Under the pieces are notes generated by a model. It was not told the DNA's origin. It saw only the letters and a list, made by a program, of their open reading frames with translations, and ran no database searches. A stretch of DNA of 64,000 nt. It comes from Ornithodoros turicata. Taxonomy: Eukaryota; Arthropoda; Arachnida; Ixodida; Argasidae. The DNA is taken from contig NW_026999348.1 of the NCBI RefSeq assembly GCF_037126465.1, positions 1,168,160-1,232,159 on the forward strand, given 5' to 3'. Positions 59,206-64,000 of this stretch are shown here, one piece after another; the stretch's first letter is position 1; every line of letters begins with the position of its first letter. Made by a program: the position numbers and the translations under genes.

Positions 59206-59357
59206 TGTCATTAGATGACATCCCGAGGACACACTTGAATGACAGGTGCAGGACGGTCCCGTGAGTTCATCCACAGGAGGTCCCAGGTATGGCACAATTC
59301 GGACGAGGACGCGATGACACTTTGAGGACGTCCTGAGGATGACTTGTGTTTTTGGGG
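59206..59357 (-). repeat. CACTA-like terminus and subterminal motifs (right end)
   Basis: Read on the minus strand from 59357: CCCCAAAAACACAAGTCATC, then dense GTCCTC/GAGGAC motifs for about 140 bases. It matches the left ends at 41752 and 36352 in start and style. It abuts the polymerase reading frame, so this end sits inside that gene. Confidence 0.6.
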
Positions 59358-59742
59358 CTCTAGCTATGACCCCGATCATCCGTTATATTCGGCGAAAAAT
59401 AAGATGGTACTGGGAATGTTTAAAAATGAGATGCCTCGTGATCACATTCTCAGTTTCTGTTGTCTGAAACCAAAACTGTACGCTCTCGAACTGAGTAGCA
59501 AAAAGCAGTACAACCGTGCGAAAGGTGTGAAACATTCTGAAGCACAGAAGCTTCTTTATTCCCTGTACACCGACGCTCTTGAGTATGGCAGAATACACTC
59601 TATTAAACAGAACCTGATCGTACACAAAGACAATGTAAATAAAAGTGTCTCAGTGACAAAGATTGCTCTCAACCCTTTGGATACAAAGCGTTACATTTGT
59701 GCAGATGGAATTGAAACGTTCCCTTTTGGTTTTCACACCTAA
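59358..59742 (+). pseudogene. Protein-primed DNA polymerase B, C-terminal end only
   Basis: The frame reads SYDPDHPLYSAKNKMVLGMF, LKPKLYALELSS, RAKGVK and finally KIALNPLDTKRYICADGIET. These blocks are the closing part of Polinton/adintovirus family B polymerases, after the thumb. The catalytic palm and exonuclease are missing. Everything upstream is replaced by the CACTA-like end at 59357. There is no native start codon. AATAAA at 60152-60157 could end its transcript, converging on the capsid genes. The polymerase copies the element's linear DNA genome. Confidence 0.75.
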
Positions 59743-60181
59743 TCATATGTATGCATCGGACAAGTGTAAACAAAGATGGAAGCATCAGGATGGTAAATGA
59801 TGGAAAAGCCAATTACCATCAATATAGATGTTACCCTTTCTTTATTCTTGTGTTTTTTTTTCTAACAAGTGTTTAACACTAAAGGAGTGTTGATTGTACA
59901 TATCTTCATTTGACTTATTCAGTGCACCTTTTTTCCTAAGTTTTTTTATGTGAATGAGAGAGTTGTCACTTCCTTAAATAATGAAACTTTTTCAAAGTGT
60001 TTGCAAAAAAAGTGGAGTATGTACCTTGCAAAACAGCTTGTTTCAGTTCTGTTGTTTTCAAAGTGATGATGAAATTGTGACTGTATAATACTTTTCGCCA
60101 TTTTTGTGAGCTGTCTGATGTAATGTATCCTACTTTCTTGCTAAGATGACTAAATAAAGGCTCTTTTCTTTTCAAAAACAA

Positions 60182-60188
60182 ATTTATT
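60182..60188 (-). terminator. Poly(A) signal AATAAA for the minus-strand genes
   Basis: AATAAA on the minus strand starts about six bases after the protease stop. A plus-strand AATAAA at 60152-60157 serves the opposing polymerase, giving tightly convergent transcription ends. Confidence 0.55.
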
Positions 60189-60193
60189 CACTT

Positions 60194-60679
60194 TTAGAGT
60201 ACACTACAACATGACATATTATCTGTTTTTCGTGGTATCTGTTTACGCACAAGTATTGCTATCAACCTATCATTGAGTTTAAAGTTGGTGTGTGAGAACC
60301 TCCAAGTACACTCTTCAAGTAGAAACCCACAGCAGAGAAGACTACCTACATAGAGACAATAAAGTCCACATGTGGCTGAGCCGTATCCCTGAAGTCGTTT
60401 CCTGTTGTAGTGAAATGAAGATGCTGGGTGTATGAATTTGTAGAACTCCTTGTATAGTGGTCGCATTCCGTAGCTATCGAAATAAGAAATGCTCCTATCG
60501 TTAGAGATATGGAATAGAGTCCAGTGTTCTCCCGGGGAAGATCTTGGAGCTGTATTCACCACATAAAGACCCGGTCCAGCTTTTTGCAATGCAATTTCAT
60601 CGCGAGCGAAAGTTCCACGAAAGCATGTCCTTGTGCAATGGTTCCGAGCAAAAGCTGCATAAAATTCCCATTCTTCCAT
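60194..60679 (-). CDS. Adenain-like cysteine protease of a Polinton-like element
   Basis: 161 residues from ATG at 60679. The fold signature of adenovirus-type (C5/Ulp1-like) maturation proteases is visible: GEHWTLFHI with His52, SYFDSYG with Asp68, Gln97 (RLQGYGS) and Cys104 in TCGLYCLY. In this family the enzyme cleaves capsid and core precursors at Gly-rich sites. The neighbouring 132-residue protein has such a site (VGSG-FF). The length is close to normal for the family and there are no stops. It lies 10 bases downstream of the capsid gene. Confidence 0.85.
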   Translation of the reverse strand: MEEWEFYAAFARNHCTRTCFRGTFARDEIALQKAGPGLYVVNTAPRSSPGEHWTLFHISNDRSISYFDSYGMRPLYKEFYKFIHPASSFHYNRKRLQGYGSATCGLYCLYVGSLLCCGFLLEECTWRFSHTNFKLNDRLIAILVRKQIPRKTDNMSCCSVL

Positions 60680-60689
60680 TTTGATTCGT

Positions 60690-62000
60690 TTACACGAATT
60701 TAACGCGTCTGTCTTTGTTTATTTCCAGAACACGAGGTGTCTCGGAAACAAAGAGCACCGTGACAGCTTCTGTAAGGTTAGCAGCAAATGTCAATGTGAG
60801 ACAAACATTAGCTTGAAGCACTGGACTTAGTGACTGCAGTTCCACATCCGGTGTGAGGTGATAATAAAGCATAAATGTCTCTTTTGCATATGCAGCCGGA
60901 GCTAGAGGTATATCCTTGCTCCTAAGTTTGTGAAGCAAATTCATGTATCCCTTTGCATAGATGTCTCGTTGAAAGTCGAAGTCGTCGGTGTAGTGTTGAC
61001 CGCCAACGTCGAGCACTGCTCTTTTGAGTTTAAAATTTTCAAGCTTAAAAGGGTTCCGTTCTCTATGACCCTGATATGCTTCACTCTTGACCATCAATAC
61101 GGTCAACTTAGAAGGAACTCGTTCACTATAGAGATCATCAAATATCACCTGAGATTGGTTTGGAGCGATTGTCCTATACTTAATCTCTAAACCTCGAAGA
61201 AGGTATGTGGCGGGTGTCGTTTGAAGTCTTCTTTCAATGCCAACGAGTACGCTTGGAGAAACCTGCACACGTCGGAGGTAGAGCACAATTCGAGAAAACT
61301 CTATTGTATGCTTTTCAGTCTCGCTGGGACCAGAGAGGAGCCTAAATTCGTCAGTACATTGTCTTAGCACCACTCGTATATCGGTGTTATTAAGGACACA
61401 TTTCTCTTGCTGACAGATGTCGCTAAAGATAGGAGAATAAAGATCACAGAGAGTTGATCCTTTGGTGCGTTTATAGCGTGCGAAAAGTCCTTTTGCTTCG
61501 TTGGGGACAGCAAAATTTTCAGATTCTCCCACTGGATCTGGTTCGTAAAGCATTGCAGACAGGGTGCGAGTTTGAGTAACATTGTTTGCATTTGTAACAA
61601 TGTCCAAGTAAGAACGATAGGCATAATGTTCGAAATTAGATACCAGAGTCGAATTAAGATAAATGTGGACATGATGAAAGAGAGAAGATGCAAATGCTTG
61701 TACAGGAATAACGTTGTCAGTTGTCACTGTACTGCCAGTTGTAGTCAATGCTGCGTCTCCATTTTTACGCACAACTCTACATTGAATGTGTAAGAAACTC
61801 GACTGGAGATCAAAGAAGCCGCCACCGAGACCTGGAACATTATATTTAATCACACCGCTCGAGGTAGGTGCAGAAATGGGGAAAAACTCCACATATTCTG
61901 ACTTCTCCAGAGAAAAGTTTGTCGGTGGAACAGAAAACAGGTCCAACTGATTCGTTGTGCAGAAGCAAGAATTTTTATGTACTAAGGCGATGGTAGACAT
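60690..62000 (-). CDS. Major capsid (hexon-type) protein of a Polinton-like element
   Basis: 436 residues from ATG at 62000. The frame continues nine codons upstream but starts there with TTG. The N-terminal third reads FSLEKSEYVEFFPISAPTSS, YNVPGLGGGFFDL and LFHHVHIYLNSTLVSN, the pattern of proteins annotated F54H12.2-like in many animal genomes. These are associated with Polinton/adintovirus capsids. The beta-rich character and the later blocks NPFKLENFKLKRAVLDVGGQ and AKETFMLYYHLTPD agree. No transmembrane segment. The frame is fully open. The double jelly-roll assignment is inferred from family and context. Confidence 0.75.
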   Translation of the reverse strand: MSTIALVHKNSCFCTTNQLDLFSVPPTNFSLEKSEYVEFFPISAPTSSGVIKYNVPGLGGGFFDLQSSFLHIQCRVVRKNGDAALTTTGSTVTTDNVIPVQAFASSLFHHVHIYLNSTLVSNFEHYAYRSYLDIVTNANNVTQTRTLSAMLYEPDPVGESENFAVPNEAKGLFARYKRTKGSTLCDLYSPIFSDICQQEKCVLNNTDIRVVLRQCTDEFRLLSGPSETEKHTIEFSRIVLYLRRVQVSPSVLVGIERRLQTTPATYLLRGLEIKYRTIAPNQSQVIFDDLYSERVPSKLTVLMVKSEAYQGHRERNPFKLENFKLKRAVLDVGGQHYTDDFDFQRDIYAKGYMNLLHKLRSKDIPLAPAAYAKETFMLYYHLTPDVELQSLSPVLQANVCLTLTFAANLTEAVTVLFVSETPRVLEINKDRRVKFV

Positions 62001-62010
62001 CTTTTTTTCC

Positions 62011-62409
62011 TCAGGTGAAAAAGTCAACCTTTCTTCGTTTCTTCGTTGGTTTTACTGATCGATCAGTTCTGTTGCCCTTGCTTTTATTACGTTTCCTACC
62101 CTTCCCTCTGGGTCTATGCAGCAACTCGTCACGAGTTGAATGGATGGTGCGACCAACCCCTTTCCTTAGTGCCTCTCCAAACGTTGTTCCCTGTTTCACT
62201 TCCTCCGCTATGTGACGTCCTGTGTCAAGAAGTTTCCGACCTACATAGGGCGCTACCTGTTTAGTCAGTATAGGTATAAACCGCTGCACCAACTCAGAAA
62301 AAAAGCCAGATCCAACTTGATAAAGAGGAGCTGAGTAGTGTGGCAATGGTTGATCTCGTTTACCGCTGCCGAAATGCGATATACAACAGGGTGTCTGAGT
62401 TATATGCAT
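62011..62409 (-). CDS. Small basic virion protein (pVI/core-like)
   Basis: 132 residues from ATG at 62409. After a possible protease site (YQVGSGFF) comes an amphipathic stretch, FSELVQRFIPILTKQVAPYV. Next is GRKLLDTGRHIAEEVKQG..EALRKGVGR, and then a strongly basic tail (RPRGKGRKRNKSKGNR). This layout matches the small protein encoded beside the hexon in Polinton/adintovirus genomes, likened to adenovirus pVI or core proteins. It starts ten bases inside the end of the preceding capsid pseudogene and stops just ahead of the major capsid ATG. Confidence 0.7.
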   Translation of the reverse strand: MHITQTPCCISHFGSGKRDQPLPHYSAPLYQVGSGFFSELVQRFIPILTKQVAPYVGRKLLDTGRHIAEEVKQGTTFGEALRKGVGRTIHSTRDELLHRPRGKGRKRNKSKGNRTDRSVKPTKKRRKVDFFT

Positions 62410-63450
62410 TTTCGAAAATGTAATGTTACTCCCACACGACCAGAACCAGCAATGAAGGGAACGAAATCACCTATCTCGTTTGCCAGTTCGATTTGAATGC
62501 TAGTCAGCTCCTTGACAGTCACATATTTATAGTAAAGATTTGTGAAAGAGTAGGACATAACCTCATTCCGACTCTGCAGTCTAAATGGGAGAAGTCGAAG
62601 AAGGGGTGCGGTTATATCACCTACAGCTTCACTTTCGATGATATCACTGTAAACGAAAACGTAATTTTGCGCTGGGAAGAGGCAGACATCACGCTGAGCA
62701 ACTGTGAAACTGGAGAAGGTTGTTCGTTTTCCAAATCCAAGCATCAGAGCTAAATATGGGTGAAATGTAACGTAACCCTCATTGCGACGTTCCAGTTGAC
62801 AAACTCCATTATAGGGATTGTAAAATATGAGACGAGCATCTTCTGGTAGGTGTAAGTTTGCTCGATATGCGTGATTTATCGCATCGGCGAGGTCCTTCCC
62901 TGACTCATAATACCCTTCTGGAACTTCGTATTTGGTTGTACGTGAACGATACGTGATTAGGGTGACTTTCTCTTCAGTGTCCACCTGATATTTCAATACT
63001 TTTACTGGCTGGCCTTCATCCAATTCCGAAGAACCGATAATCGTTTCAGGAAGGCCAAGCTTAGCAGAGAGAGTTGAACTTAATTCCAGACCAGTATTTA
63101 GTGGAAGTTGTATTTCATAATGACCACTGACTCGTATTATTTTGGCTTGGTTTTTGAAGTGTTTCGTTAGAAGTTGACAAAAAGGTACAATAATGTTTTT
63201 CTCTCGCAAGAAACTTAACTTGCTCTGTCGTGGTTACGCCACCGAAGAGGCTAGTCTCCGATATACCATTAACGATATCTGTGACATTATTAATTGCAAA
63301 TGGGATATTCACCTCCGCCAGAGCAACCTCCCACTTTCCATCTAATTACACTGGCTGAGCTAGTTTAACTCTGAACTTGCTCATTGTGTTACTAGGAAAT
63401 ACATCACTCGAGGCGTTTGACAGTAAGTTGACATAGAACTGGCTCGCCAT
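62400..63450 (-). pseudogene. Second capsid (penton/minor-type) protein, broken
   Basis: The start ATG at 63450-63448 gives MASQFYVNLLSNASSDVFPS, the usual opening of this family. An in-frame TAA at 63348-63346 falls in the conserved opening domain. Reading continues in the same frame (LDGKWEVALAEVNIP) to about 63205, where the frame shifts by one base. The rest is open from 63209 to the stop at 62400, with YEVPEGYYESGKDLADAINH as a typical block. So there is one nonsense change and one frameshift, while the three downstream genes are open. The role as penton or minor capsid is inferred from its partners. Confidence 0.7.
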
Positions 63451-63712
63451 TGTTTTTCTTTTTCTAAAATGAAAACAACATAATCGTGAGGAGTTCTTTT
63501 AAACCAAGAGCGAAGTCAAATGGGCGCGAAATTTAAAATTTGGGGGCGCAGGTAGCGCCATCTGTTGAACGGCGGTAAATTTGCTGGAAGTGCTGCCATC
63601 TCTAGATGAACGAACTCAACTCCCCCATGACGCCACCTGGCGTAAAAGAAATCAAACGACCTCTCCACCCCACACGATTCTATTCTGATTAGCGACGCAA
63701 GTAAACATGTAG
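63451..63712. other. Leader region of the capsid genes, no gene recognised
   Basis: It presumably contains the promoter of the minus-strand gene block. No clear TATA box was recognised. Confidence 0.35.
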
Positions 63713-63790
63713 AGCCCGTGGCCCAGTGGCTTAAGCTGCTCGTCTGACAACCTAAAGGACCCAAGTTCGATTTCAAGTGTGTTTCACCAT
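63713..63790 (+). repeat. tRNA-derived sequence (pseudo-tRNA or SINE head)
   Basis: GTGGCCCAGTGGCTTAAGC resembles an A-box and AAGTTCGATTTC a degraded B-box (GGTTCGAATCC), at tRNA-like spacing. The stems do not pair well enough for a functional tRNA. Confidence 0.5.
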
Positions 63791-63962
63791 GACGTCATTA
63801 TTGTTACTTAATCTTATCATTGATATCATATCACTAAGATTAACTATGTGACGTCACTGATTAACTATCTTATCCACTGAGCTCACTGATATGAGGGCGG
63901 AGCGGCTGCGGCCTGGAGTGACGTCATACGTCCTTGATGACGTCATTTCCTGTTTGACGTCA
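63790..63962. promoter_or_regulatory. Cluster of five TGACGTCA (CRE) palindromes
   Basis: Exact octamers at 63790, 63849, 63919, 63938 and 63955, the last three spaced 17-19 bases apart. Chance expectation for an 8-base palindrome is about one in 65 kb. The cluster sits upstream of the capsid block. CREB/ATF binding is inferred. Confidence 0.55.
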
Positions 63963-64000
63963 TTTCCTGGCTGGAGAGTTAATCTATACACTACTTTCCT

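Noticed and set aside
59344..59742. Complete 132-residue gene on the plus strand
   Set aside because: It starts with TTG in the transposon end. Only the part from about 59358 is polymerase-like.
60690..62027. Capsid start at 62027
   Set aside because: The codon there is TTG. The first ATG in frame is at 62000.
62400..63209. Independent 269-residue gene
   Set aside because: It starts with TTG and continues, after a one-base shift, the frame that begins at 63450, so it is the tail of a broken longer gene.
63713..63790. Functional tRNA gene
   Set aside because: The B-box is degraded and stem pairing is poor.

Overview
The window is arthropod-type nuclear DNA, most likely from a chelicerate such as a tick. 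This is inferred from the repeat content, a P2X7-like zinc domain, DUF4806-type exons and tRNA-derived SINEs, not from a diagnostic host gene. No complete single-copy host gene was recognised. The coding capacity belongs almost entirely to transposable elements and to remnants of a Polinton/adintovirus-like DNA element, often nested in one another. Promoters, splice sites and poly(A) signals are of eukaryotic type, and there is no operon structure, CRISPR array or prokaryotic gene.

Layout, left to right. 1-1183: foldback element with a nested MITE. 3166-4541: non-LTR retrotransposon 3' half. 4604-5604: non-autonomous hAT-like element with 8-base duplications. 6195-6480: P2X7-like zinc-domain exon. 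6986-8275: LINE fragment on the minus strand, split by a TTAA-flanked element. 8437-18013: a 9.6-kb giant palindrome with 3.7-kb arms, a 6-base duplication (TACATC) and AGTAGT/ACTACT ends, as in Polintons/Mavericks. Its centre holds a truncated Ty1/copia polyprotein, and its arms carry mirrored CTCF-like, CCAAT and TGACGTCA motifs. 19306-23950: SINEs, MITEs, a LINE endonuclease fragment and a CCTGAGG-motif array. 25300-30190: a degraded Ty3/gypsy element carrying three insertions and cut in its integrase by a 5.4-kb inverted-repeat element (30190-35580).

36355-59357: one or two CACTA/EnSpm-like elements on the minus strand. They contain an intact transposase ORF (56093-53985) followed by a spliced gene with a DUF4806-type C-terminus (53392-44112). 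A second, diverged pair of the same two terminal exons lies downstream (41509-38518). The exon pairs have identical lengths (160 and 131 bases). Each set is followed by a terminus beginning CCCCAA, and the opposite end of the main element lies at 59357. Nested inside are tRNA-like repeats, hAT and pogo-like MITEs, a Penelope fragment with a GIY-YIG domain, and a Penelope-type foldback with a hammerhead-ribozyme-like motif.

59358-63450: a Polinton/adintovirus-like gene block. The DNA polymerase B C-terminus (plus strand) is cut by the CACTA end. Convergent minus-strand genes encode an adenain-like protease, a major capsid protein, a small basic virion protein and a broken second capsid protein. 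The right edge (63790-63962) holds five TGACGTCA palindromes, the same octamer found twelve times in the giant palindrome.
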